Shown piece by piece: positions 1 to 9,027 of a DNA stretch of 58,249 nt; position 1 is the stretch's first letter, and each line of letters starts with the position of its first letter. Where the stretch lies: assembly GCA_030038235.1 (NCBI GenBank), contig JASHPE010000171.1, positions 1 to 58,249 on the forward strand. The letters are read 5' to 3'. The notes beneath the pieces are model-generated. The model saw only the letters and a list, made by a program, of their open reading frames with translations. It was not told the origin of the DNA and ran no database searches. A program made the translations under genes and the position numbers. This DNA comes from Terriglobia bacterium. Its GTDB lineage: Bacteria > Acidobacteriota > Terriglobia > UBA7540.

Positions 1-1278
1 CCCGTGACGGGCGACTACGATGGTGACGGCAAGGCGGATTACGCCGTGTTCCGGCCATCGAACGGGACGTGGTACGTGCTCCAGAGCAGCAACGGCCAGA
101 CCGTCACAACGGTGTGGGGTTCGCCGGGCGATATGCCGGTCGAAGGCGATTACAGCGGCGCCGGTAAGACGGAATATGCGTTCTGGCGCCCGAGCAATGC
201 CACTTTCTACGTGATGCTGGCCGGCGGGGAAGACGAAACCGTCCAATGGGGTGAGACCGGCGATATTCCCGTGGCCGGCGATTTCAATGGCGATCATAAG
301 AACGACTTTGCCGTGTTCCGACCGTCGAACGGCACCTGGTACATCCAGTATTCGAGCGGCGGGACCAGCACAACGCAATGGGGCATGACCGGCGACATTC
401 CGGCCACGCGCCTGCCGTCGATGATCCGCCGCGACAGGCACATTGCGAACTTCGACGGCGATCGCAAGGCCGACATCGGCGTATTCCGCCCGTCGAACGG
501 GACGTGGTATGTGATTGACAGCAGCACCGGCAAGAGCGCGACCCAGGCGTTCGGCCTGAACGGCGACGAAGTTGTGCCGGGCGATTACGACGGCGATGGT
601 AAAACCGATTACGCCGTCTGGCGGCCTTCGAACCAGACCTGGTACGCGCTGCTGAGCAGTTCCGGCAAGACGGTCTCGCAGCAATGGGGATCGAGCGGCG
701 ACATTCCTGTTCCCGGCGATTACGATGGCGACGGCAAGACGGATTACGCCATTTTCCGTCCCTCGACAGGGACGTGGTGGGTGCTGTTGAGCAGCACGGG
801 CAAGACGGTCTCGCAGCAGTTGGGCTTGTCGGGCGACGTTCCCGTACCGGGAGACTACGACGGCGATGGCAAGACCGATTACGCGGTCTTCCGGCCGTCG
901 AACGGGACCTGGTACGTGATCCTGAGCAGCACTGGCAAGACCGTTACGCAGGAATGGGGCGAGAACGGCGACATTCCGGTGCCCGGCGATTACGATGGCG
1001 ACACCAAAGCCGACTACACATTCTTCCGTCCCTCGACGGCCACCTGGTACTCGTTGCTGTCGAGCAGAGGCCAGACCGTGACCACAGCTTTCGGGATGAG
1101 CGGCGACATTCCCGTGGGCAGGGATTACGACGGAGACGAGAAGACCGACATCGCCGTCTTCCGTCCCTCGAATGGCACGTGGTACATCCTGCAATCGAGT
1201 AATGGAGAGACGACCACTACGCCGTGGGGTCTGTCGACCGACGTGCCTGACAATCTGCCCACAGGGCAGTCGCAGTAG
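1..1278 (+). CDS. FG-GAP/VCBS-like nine-repeat protein, 5' end outside window
   Basis: The frame is open from the first base, so the gene starts upstream and only the last ~425 residues are here. They form about nine repeats of ~46 residues, each with a D-x-D-G-D calcium-loop motif (GDYDGDGKTD), an AVFRPSNGTWY strand and a WG..GDIPVPGD linker. This matches FG-GAP/VCBS-type repeats of extracellular beta-propellers. Repeat 4 has a divergent lead-in (MIRRDRHIANFDGD). The protein ends right after the last repeat, with no anchor or sorting motif. A secreted or surface calcium-binding role is inferred; no enzymatic domain is visible in the part present. A glycosyltransferase gene follows about 40 bp downstream on the same strand. 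Confidence 0.85.
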   Translation, partial: PVTGDYDGDGKADYAVFRPSNGTWYVLQSSNGQTVTTVWGSPGDMPVEGDYSGAGKTEYAFWRPSNATFYVMLAGGEDETVQWGETGDIPVAGDFNGDHKNDFAVFRPSNGTWYIQYSSGGTSTTQWGMTGDIPATRLPSMIRRDRHIANFDGDRKADIGVFRPSNGTWYVIDSSTGKSATQAFGLNGDEVVPGDYDGDGKTDYAVWRPSNQTWYALLSSSGKTVSQQWGSSGDIPVPGDYDGDGKTDYAIFRPSTGTWWVLLSSTGKTVSQQLGLSGDVPVPGDYDGDGKTDYAVFRPSNGTWYVILSSTGKTVTQEWGENGDIPVPGDYDGDTKADYTFFRPSTATWYSLLSSRGQTVTTAFGMSGDIPVGRDYDGDEKTDIAVFRPSNGTWYILQSSNGETTTTPWGLSTDVPDNLPTGQSQ

Positions 1279-1320
1279 GTCGGCGCGGTTTCGCGGAGAA
1301 TGGATAGCGCACCCCAGGCT

Positions 1321-2061
1321 ATGGACATTTATGTCATCAACCTTGACCGCAGCAGGGATCGAATGTTGGCGTTCGAATCGCTTAACGCTCACTTGAAGCC
1401 GACTTTGTCGCGTTTCGCGGCACTGGAAGGGAAGGACGTTGCACGCGGTCCGCTGGTCGATCGCGGCATTATCACTGCCGATCTTTGCTACGGCGATGGA
1501 GCCTTGGGGTGCGCCCTGTCGCACCTCGCGCTGTGGGATCTTGCCATCGAGAAGAATCAAGCGCTCACGGTTTCGGAAGATGACGCGATCTTTAATCGCG
1601 GCTTCGGTCCGGCTTCCGAGTCGTTGATCGAAGCTCTCCCGCGTGACTGGCATATGATTTTGTGGGGCTGGAATTTCGATTCCATCCTCATGTTCGACAT
1701 GATCCCGGGGGTCTCGCCCTGCCTGGGGTTCTTCAACCAGGATCAGATGAGGATCGGAACCGACGCGTTTCAGTCCGCAAGTTTGACGCCGCAGCCCTTC
1801 AGGCTACTGCGCATGTTCGGCACGATCGGATATTCCGTTTCGCCGGCGGGTGCGCAGGCAATGAAACAGCACTGTTTGCCACTGCGGAATATGAACGTCT
1901 TCTTTCCAGGCCTCGAACGGACGCTGCCCAACAAGGGTATCGATATCGCGCTCAACGACGCGTTCCCACGCATCAATGCCTTCGTGAGTTTCCCGCCGCT
2001 GATCGTCACGATGAACTTTCACAGCATTTCGACGGTCCAACAAGCGTCCAACAACCCATAA
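1321..2061 (+). CDS. glycosyltransferase family 25 (LPS biosynthesis type)
   Basis: The N-terminus MDIYVINLDRSRDR is the GT25 signature, followed by RFAALEGKDV, GALGCALSHLALW and an acidic motif (SEDDAIF) where GT25 enzymes bind the nucleotide-sugar and metal. Members transfer galactose or other sugars in lipopolysaccharide, or hydroxylysine glycosylation in eukaryotes. About 246 residues is a normal length. I start at 1321 because family members begin with this motif; an in-frame ATG at 1300 would add seven residues and neither start has well-spaced Shine-Dalgarno sequence. The gene lies between a repeat protein and a secreted glycosidase on the same strand. The acceptor is unknown. Confidence 0.8.
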   Translation: MDIYVINLDRSRDRMLAFESLNAHLKPTLSRFAALEGKDVARGPLVDRGIITADLCYGDGALGCALSHLALWDLAIEKNQALTVSEDDAIFNRGFGPASESLIEALPRDWHMILWGWNFDSILMFDMIPGVSPCLGFFNQDQMRIGTDAFQSASLTPQPFRLLRMFGTIGYSVSPAGAQAMKQHCLPLRNMNVFFPGLERTLPNKGIDIALNDAFPRINAFVSFPPLIVTMNFHSISTVQQASNNP

Positions 2062-2159
2062 GTCGCGCGGAATCGCGGAATCGCCGCTTCGCGAAAGAGT
2101 ACAATTCCAAGGACGCCAACGCCGGCCGGACGCGCGGCCGGCTAATCGGGGGAATTTCC

Positions 2160-4085
2160 ATGCCGTCGATCGCGCTTCTGCTGCTGCTGTTCAATTGCGT
2201 CGGGCCCGTCGGGCCCGTGGCCGCACAATCGTCCCGATCCGCCGCGCTTGCGGAGGACGTGACGATTTCCGCGCGGCGTCTCGCCAAGCGGCCGATCAGC
2301 CCCATGCAGCAAGGCCAGTTCATCGAGATCCTCTGCAACCTGATTCCGTCGATCGTCGCCCAGCAGGTGGTCTCCACCAGCTTCGAGGACGCGCCGCCGT
2401 GCAAGGTCGCTTACAAGGCGGAGATCGACGAGCCGCACCGGCCCTGGTACCCCGACGGCGCGGTCGAGGTGGCGAAATACTCGTTCGATACCGTCAAGCC
2501 CTTCAGCGGCGCGCGCTCCCAGAAGATCGAGATTCCCCTGGAGCACGCGCGCGCGGGAATTTCGCAGGACGGGTTCTACCTGACGCAAGGCGTCACGTAC
2601 AAATTACGCCTGCACATGCGGAGCGATCGCGGAGTCGAGGTGCGCGCCTCGCTTCACGGTGGAGGCGGCCCGATCTTCGGACTCGTTGCCGGTCCGGTGA
2701 CGCTCGGACGCGCGGGCAGCAACTGGACTGCCGCGGAGGCCGACCTGCGCGCGACGCGCACCATCGAGAACGCCACTTTGACCATTGACTTCGCAGGTCC
2801 GGGCACGCTGTGGCTGGACCGCGTTTACCTGATCGGCTCCGATGCGGTGCTCGGCATCTGGCGTCCCGACGTAGTGGCGGCGCTTGCGGCCATGCATCCC
2901 GGCGTGATCCGGTTCGGCGGCAGCACGATCGAAGCCTACGAATGGCAGGGCGGCATCGGACCGTGGGACCAGCGCCAGCCGTTCACCACCGTCTGGGGCG
3001 GGCTGGAAGAGAATTTCGTCGGCATCGACGAGTTTGTTCAACTTTGCAAGCGCGTGGGCGCCGAGCCGCTGATCTGCGTGCGCTGGACGGGCAAGACCCC
3101 CGAAGACGCGGCCGCGGAAGTGGAGTATTCGAACGGCAGCGCGCAGTCGCACTGGGGCGCGCTGCGCGCGCGCAACGGCCACCCGGAGCCCTACGGCGTG
3201 AAGTACTGGGAGATCGGCAACGAAGTCGACGTGCCCGCATACAACACCAGCGTGCGATCGTTCGCTGACGCCATGAAGCAGTCGGATCCCTCAATCAAGC
3301 TCATCTCGTCGTTCCCGACGCCCGCGCTGCTCGCGGCGGCTGGAACCGTCTTCGATTATCTCGCGCCGCACCACTACGAGATCGGCGATCTCATGCACGA
3401 AGATCGCAGCTTCAAAACTCTGCAGGATTGGATCGCGCGCTCGGGCGGTGGCAAGGATATCCGCGTCGCGGTGACCGAGTGGAACACCACCGCGGGTGAC
3501 TTCGGCCTGCGCCGCGGTATGCTCCAGACGCTTGCCAACGGGCTCAGCGTCGCGCGCTACCTGAATCTGCTGCAGCGCGACGCGGACCTGGTGGAGATCG
3601 CGAACCGGTCGAACTTCGCCGATAGCTTCGGTTCCGGATTCGTCGTCACAGGTCCGGGCTGGATCTACGAATCGCCCGCCTATTACGCGCAGAAACTGTA
3701 CGCGCGCGCCGCGGGAAGTTATCCGGTGGCCGTGGAGCGCTCGTCGCCCGAAGCCTGGCCGCAACAGCAACCCGACATCAGCGCCAGCGTGAGCGAGGAC
3801 GGGACGCGGCTGCGTATCTATTCCGTGAACTCCACGCTGCGAGCCACGGCGATCCGATTTCGCCTTGAGGGATTCGCCGCGCCGGTCGAGGGCGGCAGCG
3901 TCTACACGCTGGAAGATCGCGAACACGGTCAGACGCCGGAAGTGATGAACAGCCGCGACGATCCCGAGCGCGTGTCGCTCAGCACGCAAACGGCGTCGAT
4001 CCGCGGCGGTGCGTTCGAGTTCTCGTTCAGGCCGTTCACCGTAACTTTGCTTGAGCTCAATCTCGGCCACGCGGCGACGAACTAA
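2160..4085 (+). CDS. secreted alpha-L-arabinofuranosidase-like glycoside hydrolase (GH51-like)
   Basis: The product has 641 residues with a signal peptide (MPSIALLLLLFNCVG, cleavage near VAAQS). It continues with RPISPMQQGQFIEIL, resembling the start of GH51 arabinofuranosidases, then a jelly-roll-like carbohydrate-binding stretch (about residues 70-220) and a TIM-barrel-like core. WEIGNEVD around Glu355 fits the acid/base and VTEWNT around Glu440 the nucleophile. A C-terminal beta domain follows. Family knowledge suggests hydrolysis of arabinofuranosyl residues of plant polysaccharides outside the cytoplasm. The frame is open back to 1662, but that region overlaps the glycosyltransferase gene in another frame; the ATG at 2160 has GGGGGAA upstream and gives a proper signal peptide. 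Confidence 0.8.
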   Translation: MPSIALLLLLFNCVGPVGPVAAQSSRSAALAEDVTISARRLAKRPISPMQQGQFIEILCNLIPSIVAQQVVSTSFEDAPPCKVAYKAEIDEPHRPWYPDGAVEVAKYSFDTVKPFSGARSQKIEIPLEHARAGISQDGFYLTQGVTYKLRLHMRSDRGVEVRASLHGGGGPIFGLVAGPVTLGRAGSNWTAAEADLRATRTIENATLTIDFAGPGTLWLDRVYLIGSDAVLGIWRPDVVAALAAMHPGVIRFGGSTIEAYEWQGGIGPWDQRQPFTTVWGGLEENFVGIDEFVQLCKRVGAEPLICVRWTGKTPEDAAAEVEYSNGSAQSHWGALRARNGHPEPYGVKYWEIGNEVDVPAYNTSVRSFADAMKQSDPSIKLISSFPTPALLAAAGTVFDYLAPHHYEIGDLMHEDRSFKTLQDWIARSGGGKDIRVAVTEWNTTAGDFGLRRGMLQTLANGLSVARYLNLLQRDADLVEIANRSNFADSFGSGFVVTGPGWIYESPAYYAQKLYARAAGSYPVAVERSSPEAWPQQQPDISASVSEDGTRLRIYSVNSTLRATAIRFRLEGFAAPVEGGSVYTLEDREHGQTPEVMNSRDDPERVSLSTQTASIRGGAFEFSFRPFTVTLLELNLGHAATN

Positions 4086-4254
4086 GCTAATGCAGTAGGA
4101 TTCTTGAACAACCCGGCCCACTGGTTACTCTGAGCGAAGGGAAGAATCTCTTTTCACTTTTTCCAGAACTTAGATCAAGCGTGCGGGATTATCATCAGCA
4201 GTGAGGATACAGCTTTAATTAAGCATTCTGTTGTCGGGAAGCACCCTTGCCGAA

Positions 4255-4881
4255 CTACGTTCTTATGCGCCGCGTAACGTAGAAAAGAATGACGCACAAG
4301 CCGAGACTCACTCCCAGCAAAACTAAGGAGCTTGGCTCCGGCACAGGGGCCACAGCCATATTGCCACTTCCGGTTATGCCTCCGAGTGGCGAACAGTTAT
4401 TATCGGAACAGATTAGATTCGCTCTCAGGTTGCCATAAACGTCGCTTGAGCTTAACCCAAAAAACGAGGCGACCCCGGCCCCCAAGGTACCCGTCACGTC
4501 GCCGGTGAAAACAAGGTCAGGATTGCCTGAGGCGCCTTCCATCTGAAACTGACCAAGGAAAACCGTCGTGCTGCAATCGTTGCATCCCGTGATGGTGCCG
4601 GTCACGACGATGCTGCCAGAAGCGCTGGGTCCAAAGGTGTAAGGATCGGTGGATGAGCCAGTGCCGCCCGTGCCGGGGCCTGACGTAAAAGAAATGCTAC
4701 TTAGGAAATAACCGTTCAATTCCACTGTATCTGCACTAGCCGAGAGAGTACTTGTGCCCCCGCCCCAGGCCCAGGTTGACTTGGTTGGGATGCCGTTGAA
4801 GTCAAAGTCGATAGCGCTGCCAAAGGCTACTCCCCCAACGAGGAGCATAAGCGCCGTCACGAGCGGGACGATTCTCTTCAT
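4255..4881 (-). CDS. PEP-CTERM sorting-domain protein
   Basis: This is a small exported protein of 208 residues. It begins MKRIVPLVTALMLLVGG, a signal peptide, and ends with the tripartite PEP-CTERM tail: VPEPSSLVLLG, a hydrophobic helix, and an arginine-rich end (YVTRRIRT). Such proteins are processed by exosortase and delivered to the cell surface or matrix. The middle is Gly/Ser/Thr-rich with two Cys pairs (CNDC and CSDNNC) and no recognised enzyme domain. ATG 4881 follows GAGGAG at good spacing; an ATG six bases upstream overlaps this spacing. No exosortase gene is in the window. Base composition is less GC-rich than its neighbours. Confidence 0.8.
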   Translation of the reverse strand: MKRIVPLVTALMLLVGGVAFGSAIDFDFNGIPTKSTWAWGGGTSTLSASADTVELNGYFLSSISFTSGPGTGGTGSSTDPYTFGPSASGSIVVTGTITGCNDCSTTVFLGQFQMEGASGNPDLVFTGDVTGTLGAGVASFFGLSSSDVYGNLRANLICSDNNCSPLGGITGSGNMAVAPVPEPSSLVLLGVSLGLCVILFYVTRRIRT

Positions 4882-5039
4882 GTTCATCTCCTCAATCACA
4901 GCTATCGCTCAATACGCCTAACCGTATTGGTGGTCCACTCTTCGAAAACGGATTTCATCATCCCCCTTAAGTTTCTCCGCCACCTGTCCACGATTTCCAG
5001 GTTCGGGAGATGGTGCACCCTTAAGGAATTCGAAGCGTA

Positions 5040-5045
5040 ATTATA
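5040..5045 (-). promoter_or_regulatory. candidate -10 box (TATAAT) upstream of the PEP-CTERM gene
   Basis: On the minus strand a perfect TATAAT lies about 160 bp before the PEP-CTERM start, in the AT-rich part of the 427-bp gap 4882-5308. No convincing -35 hexamer sits 16-18 bp upstream, so this is a weak call. I see no gene elsewhere in the gap. Confidence 0.35.
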
Positions 5046-5308
5046 ACTCAAAAGCAGATTTTTTGCTTTGCTTAGAATCAGTCCCAGAATTATGACTAAC
5101 AGCTAACTAGTTATCGACCATCGCAATGGACTACCGCCGCCTTCGCCGTGCAGATCAATCGTGTTGCTCTCGAACCGCGCGTGGACCCGCTTGCGACTTC
5201 GATCAACGGACATCAGAAGAACACCGCGGCCGCATCTTCAATGCTGCGACGGCGCTGGCTTCTGGTGTATGTTAGCGGTCGCCGCGAATTCAACGAGGGA
5301 CACACTAA

Positions 5309-6664
5309 ATGCCAACGATCAATCCGACCAGCGCCGAGCATCGCCAGGATCTGGAGCGCGTCCTGCGCATCATCGAGGACACTCCAACGATCGACCGCAG
5401 TCTCTCGGTGCCCAAGGAGGAGTTTCAGACGCGCGTGAAGAACGTCAACGCGGTGCTCGCGCGGCGCGGCCATAAGGTAGGCATCGTTTTTTCTGACGAG
5501 CACTATTGCGGCGACGTTCCTTACCTCGGCGGCAACATCAATGTCTCGATCGAGCAGGTGGCCGGCGTGGTAGGACCGTCGGGATTCCACATCGTGGCGG
5601 GCCTCGAAGGCGGCTACGTCGCCGAGCAGCTTGCGGGACGTGCCGGCGCAACGGTGCACAAGGTGGAGCTTCTGCAGCTCGCCGATGAGAAGTATCCCAT
5701 CGCGGCCGAACGCCTGGAGGATGTGATCGCTGACGCCGCGGACGGTCCGGTGGATCATGTCGCGCTGCTGACGCCGCGCCAGGTGATCCCCGCTGGCCTC
5801 GTGACTTATCTCGAAGGGCTGTTCGGGCCCGAAGGCGTGGTGGATGCGCAGGACCTGTATTTCCGCGTCAAGTATGAAAAGAGCGAATTGGAAATGCGCC
5901 TGATCGCGGATGCCGCGCGCGTAGGTGATTCCATGCTGCGCAGCATGCTCGCCGTGCTGCGTCCGGGACGCCTGGAGAGTGAAGTGGCGGCGTGGGGCGC
6001 ATGGACGGGCCGCATGCTCGGCTCGGAAGACGACGGCTTCAAGATCATGGTGGGTGCGAACCATGCCAATCGCACCCTGATCGGTCCCGCGCTCAATCGT
6101 GCGATCGGCGAGGGCGATTGGGTGCATCTCGGCGTCGCTCCCAAACGCGACGGCCTCACGGCGTGCGTTCGCCGCTCGGTGATCGCCGTCGATCGTCCGT
6201 CCAAGGTGACGGAAGACCAACGCTACTGGTTCAAGCTGGTGGAAGGCGGCTACGAAGTCGGAGAGCAGTGGTACCGCAAGGTGGCTGCGGAGATTCTGCC
6301 GGCGCGCCTTCAGGAGCAGGCGCTGGTGGATTACTTTCGCGCGCATTCTGACGAAGTCTCGAAGCGCATCGGCAAGAAAATCGATCTGGCGGCGCTGAAG
6401 CCCTACACGGGAACGCACAACTCGGGCTACACCGAGTGCCAGGAGTTTTTCGGCGCCATCACGCTCGACAGTCACGAGCCTTTGGGCTCGCGCATCGTCA
6501 CCATGCTCGACGTCGCGCTGCGCGGCATCGGCAACCATTGGAATGAGGTGGTGATTCCAGGCTTCGACTACTGCGTGGTCGAGAACACGCTGGGCAAGTT
6601 TGGCACGCGCGTGGAACGTCTCTCGCAATTGCCCGTTAACGTGCAGGAATTGGCGGCAGCTTGA
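5309..6664 (+). CDS. M24-family (Xaa-Pro aminopeptidase-like) protein with degenerate metal site
   Basis: The 451-residue product has a creatinase/prolidase N-terminal domain (about 1-180) and a pita-bread M24 C-terminal domain (about 190-440). Landmarks include KYEKSELEMRLIADAARVGD, VGANHANRT, THNSGYTECQ and VENTLGKFG. Active M24 metallopeptidases bind two metals with D, D, H, E and E. Here the strand that normally carries DxG reads HLGVAPKRDG, the second Asp position reads ACVRRS, and the first Glu region reads TMLDVALRG. His (THNSG) and the last Glu (VENT) remain. It is therefore probably not a classical two-metal peptidase, and may be creatinase-like or a non-peptidase. GAGGGA precedes the ATG. 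It is monocistronic, between the PEP-CTERM gene and a tRNA on the other strand. Confidence 0.75.
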   Translation: MPTINPTSAEHRQDLERVLRIIEDTPTIDRSLSVPKEEFQTRVKNVNAVLARRGHKVGIVFSDEHYCGDVPYLGGNINVSIEQVAGVVGPSGFHIVAGLEGGYVAEQLAGRAGATVHKVELLQLADEKYPIAAERLEDVIADAADGPVDHVALLTPRQVIPAGLVTYLEGLFGPEGVVDAQDLYFRVKYEKSELEMRLIADAARVGDSMLRSMLAVLRPGRLESEVAAWGAWTGRMLGSEDDGFKIMVGANHANRTLIGPALNRAIGEGDWVHLGVAPKRDGLTACVRRSVIAVDRPSKVTEDQRYWFKLVEGGYEVGEQWYRKVAAEILPARLQEQALVDYFRAHSDEVSKRIGKKIDLAALKPYTGTHNSGYTECQEFFGAITLDSHEPLGSRIVTMLDVALRGIGNHWNEVVIPGFDYCVVENTLGKFGTRVERLSQLPVNVQELAAA

Positions 6665-6705
6665 CATAAACCCGGCGGCTGAACCGGACGAAGGAGTGAG
6701 GAGAA

Positions 6706-6782
6706 TGGTCGGGGCGCCCAGATTTGAACTGGGGACCTCTTGGTCCCGAACCAAGCGCGCTACCAGGCTACGCTACGCCCCG
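6706..6782 (-). tRNA. tRNA-Pro (anticodon CGG)
   Basis: A complete cloverleaf is readable on the minus strand. The acceptor stem is CGGGGCG/CGCCCCG, the anticodon stem CTTGG/CCAAG encloses the loop TTCGGGA, and the T-arm is CCCAG-TTCAAAT-CTGGG. The discriminator is A and the CCA end is encoded. Anticodon CGG reads CCG proline codons. A TAGAAT box lies about 55 bp upstream (6837-6842) but lacks a clear -35. Confidence 0.96.
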
Positions 6783-6873
6783 ACTGTGATGTGAAGAGAC
6801 GGGCAACTCCCGCCTGGACACCTGCCCGCACCCACTATTCTAGCACACCTCCGCTCTAACCGATTTGCGGCCG

Positions 6874-7569
6874 TCACCGGCCCGGCTTGGACCCTTGACG
6901 CGAAGGCGCCGCTCGCCCGAGATCGAGGGGTTCCGTTAACTGCAATTCAAATGTCATGCCGGGCCGCAGGATGATGGTGCGTGCACGTGTGGCCAGCGTC
7001 ATCACCAGACCTCCCACGCCTTCGGCCGCGCCCGTCACGGAGGGATCGAGTATTCCTCCGGCATCGACGATGGCGCTGGTTTGATTCACCTTCGAGGCAT
7101 CCACCAGGGCGCTGTCGTCTTTGCCCGGAGAACCGCCCGCGTCCGCCGCGCCAGCACTGGCCGACTGCTCGATCCGCGAACCGCCGAGCGAGCTCACGCG
7201 CGCCGACATGTGCCGGGTGGTCCCGTCAGGCAGAATAATCTCATCGCAGCGCAGACCCAGCTCGGCTTTGCCGGAGACGCGCCCCGGCCGGACGACTTCA
7301 GTGATCTCGCCGCGCACGAAGCTGTGGACGGGAATCAGAATGCGCTCGTTGACCACTACCGGGAAAATAGTCTCGGCGTAGATTGCCTGTTCCACGTAGG
7401 CGGTCCGGGAATTGACGGTGTTCTTGAGCTCGAGCGGGATTACGGCGCCGGCCGGGACCACCTCCGGAGTCTGGGCCGGGGCGGACGGGTGGGCGGCGGG
7501 GCGGTGCTGCAAGCCGCCCTGCGAAACCAGCAGGACGGCAAGTGATACGCTATTTATGTAGCCTCTCAA
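6874..7569 (-). CDS. TrbI/VirB10-like beta-barrel domain protein, function unknown
   Basis: The product has about 231 residues: a short hydrophobic N-terminus, a Pro/Ala-rich linker, then GAVIPLELKNTVNSRTAY, ILIPVHSFVRGEI and ELGLRCDEIILPDGTT. This order (I-P-x-x-L, I-P-x-G/H-S-x-x-G, then a strand with LPDG) recalls the C-terminal barrel of TrbI/VirB10, although no other conjugation gene is present. The start is a TTG nine bases after the glmM stop, so it is probably co-transcribed with glmM. A second possibility is a periplasmic protein of Acidobacteria with no transport role. The fold similarity is a pattern match by eye. Confidence 0.5.
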   Translation of the reverse strand: MRGYINSVSLAVLLVSQGGLQHRPAAHPSAPAQTPEVVPAGAVIPLELKNTVNSRTAYVEQAIYAETIFPVVVNERILIPVHSFVRGEITEVVRPGRVSGKAELGLRCDEIILPDGTTRHMSARVSSLGGSRIEQSASAGAADAGGSPGKDDSALVDASKVNQTSAIVDAGGILDPSVTGAAEGVGGLVMTLATRARTIILRPGMTFELQLTEPLDLGRAAPSRQGSKPGR

Positions 7570-7578
7570 TCGCTTGCT

Positions 7579-9027
7579 CTAAACGCCGTTTGCGGCGCGC
7601 CCGGCGAAGGCGCCGGGCGCCTCCGGCTTGTCCGGCCCCGCGCCGATGGTCTCGCCGATGGTCTCTTGGATGGCGCCCGCGATGGCTTCGGCGTGGCGGC
7701 GCACCGCGGCGGCATCTTCCGCCTCCACCATCACCCGCGCCAGCGGCTCCGTGCCCGAGTAGCGCACCACCAGGCGGCCATTGCCGTCGATTTCCTGGCG
7801 GCAGCGCGCCATGGCCCCGGCAATGCCCGGAACCGATTCCAGGTGCGGCTTCGAGCGCACGCGCACGTTCACAATAAGCTGCGGCAGCGGCTGGTAATCC
7901 GCGACCAGTTCTTCCAGGCTGCGCCCGCTTGCGCCGATGATCCGCAGGATCTCGAGCAGTGTCAGCAAGCCGTCGCCCGCAAGAGAAATGTCCGAGAAGA
8001 TGATGTGTCCTGACGCTTCTCCGCCCAGATTGATCTCCGAACGTAGCATTTCCTCGAGCACGTAGCGATCGCCCACCGGGGTGCGCTTCAAGGTGAGCCC
8101 GCGGTCCGACAAGTCCCGCTCCAGCGCGAAATTCGTCATCAGGGTACCGACCACGGCGCGCCCTCTCAGCTCGCCGCGCTCATGGAGAAATCGCGAGACC
8201 GCGTAAAGCACGTGATCGCCGTCCACCACGCGGCCTGACGCGGTGGCGAAGATAGCGCGATCGGCATCGCCGTCGAAAGCCACGCCCAGCTCGGCGCCCG
8301 AATCGCGCGTGGCCGCGGCAATCACACCGGGGTGCATCGATCCGCAGTCACGATTGATGTTCCGTCCGTCCGGCGCGGCGTTCAACACCTCGGTCTTGAT
8401 GCCCAACCGGGCCATGAGCGCCGGACCCAGACGGAAGGCCGCGCCGTGGGCGCAGTCCATCACCAAGCGATGTCCGCCAAATTTTGTGAGATTGCCGGCC
8501 GAGCCTTCGAGGAAATCGAGATAATCGTCCGCCAGGTAGTGCGCCGGTTCAGGCGGGCGGGCGGCAGCGGCAGGATCGACGGGCGGCGCGCCAAGCTGAC
8601 GCAAGGTCTCCTCAATCCGCATTTCGACGGACTCCGGCAGCTTAGTTCCAGCGCGCGAAAGCACCTTGATGCCGTTGTCGCGGTAAGGATTGTGTGATGC
8701 TGAGATGACCACGCCGGCGGTAAATCCGTGGTGACGTGTGAGGAAGGCCACGCCGGGCGTAGTGATCACTCCGGCGTCACTGACTTCGGCGCCGCTCGCC
8801 ATCAGGCCCGCAGCCACGCACCCGGCCAGCCATTCGCCGGACTCGCGGGTGTCGCGCCCCAGAATCACACGCACCGGCGTCCCTGCGGATGACTCGTCCG
8901 CGGCCAGCACCTTACCGAGCGCGGCGCCAAGCTTGCACACCAGCACCTGATCGAGAGGATATTCTCCCGCAATCCCGCGGACGCCGTCCGTGCCGAAGAG
9001 TCGAGGCTTCTTTTCCACGACAGTCAT
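7579..9027 (-). CDS. glmM: phosphoglucosamine mutase
   Basis: GlmM converts glucosamine-6-phosphate to glucosamine-1-phosphate for UDP-GlcNAc, peptidoglycan and LPS synthesis. All family motifs are present: LFGTDGVRG near the start, ISASHNP with phosphorylated Ser111, the Mg-binding FDGDADR loop, GEASGH for sugar binding, and the phosphate-binding RYSGTEP. The predicted 482 residues exceed the usual ~445-450 because of a C-terminal tail after EDAAAVRRHAEAI rich in Gly/Pro/Ala. I start at ATG 9027, eight residues before the first motif; the frame stays open far upstream through repeat DNA, which is not coding. There is no strong Shine-Dalgarno sequence. The TrbI-like gene follows by 9 bp. Confidence 0.93.
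   Translation of the reverse strand: MTVVEKKPRLFGTDGVRGIAGEYPLDQVLVCKLGAALGKVLAADESSAGTPVRVILGRDTRESGEWLAGCVAAGLMASGAEVSDAGVITTPGVAFLTRHHGFTAGVVISASHNPYRDNGIKVLSRAGTKLPESVEMRIEETLRQLGAPPVDPAAAARPPEPAHYLADDYLDFLEGSAGNLTKFGGHRLVMDCAHGAAFRLGPALMARLGIKTEVLNAAPDGRNINRDCGSMHPGVIAAATRDSGAELGVAFDGDADRAIFATASGRVVDGDHVLYAVSRFLHERGELRGRAVVGTLMTNFALERDLSDRGLTLKRTPVGDRYVLEEMLRSEINLGGEASGHIIFSDISLAGDGLLTLLEILRIIGASGRSLEELVADYQPLPQLIVNVRVRSKPHLESVPGIAGAMARCRQEIDGNGRLVVRYSGTEPLARVMVEAEDAAAVRRHAEAIAGAIQETIGETIGAGPDKPEAPGAFAGRAANGV

Noticed and set aside
1662..2159. N-terminal extension of the glycosidase to 1662
   Set aside because: This part overlaps the glycosyltransferase gene; the signal peptide at 2160 marks the real start.
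5213..6754. 513-residue minus-strand frame
   Set aside because: It is antisense to the M24 gene and has no recognised domain; high GC gives long shadow frames.
6600..6794. Plus-strand 64-residue frame with GAPRFELGTS
   Set aside because: It is the antisense translation of tRNA-Pro; this peptide is a well-known false protein from tRNA genes.
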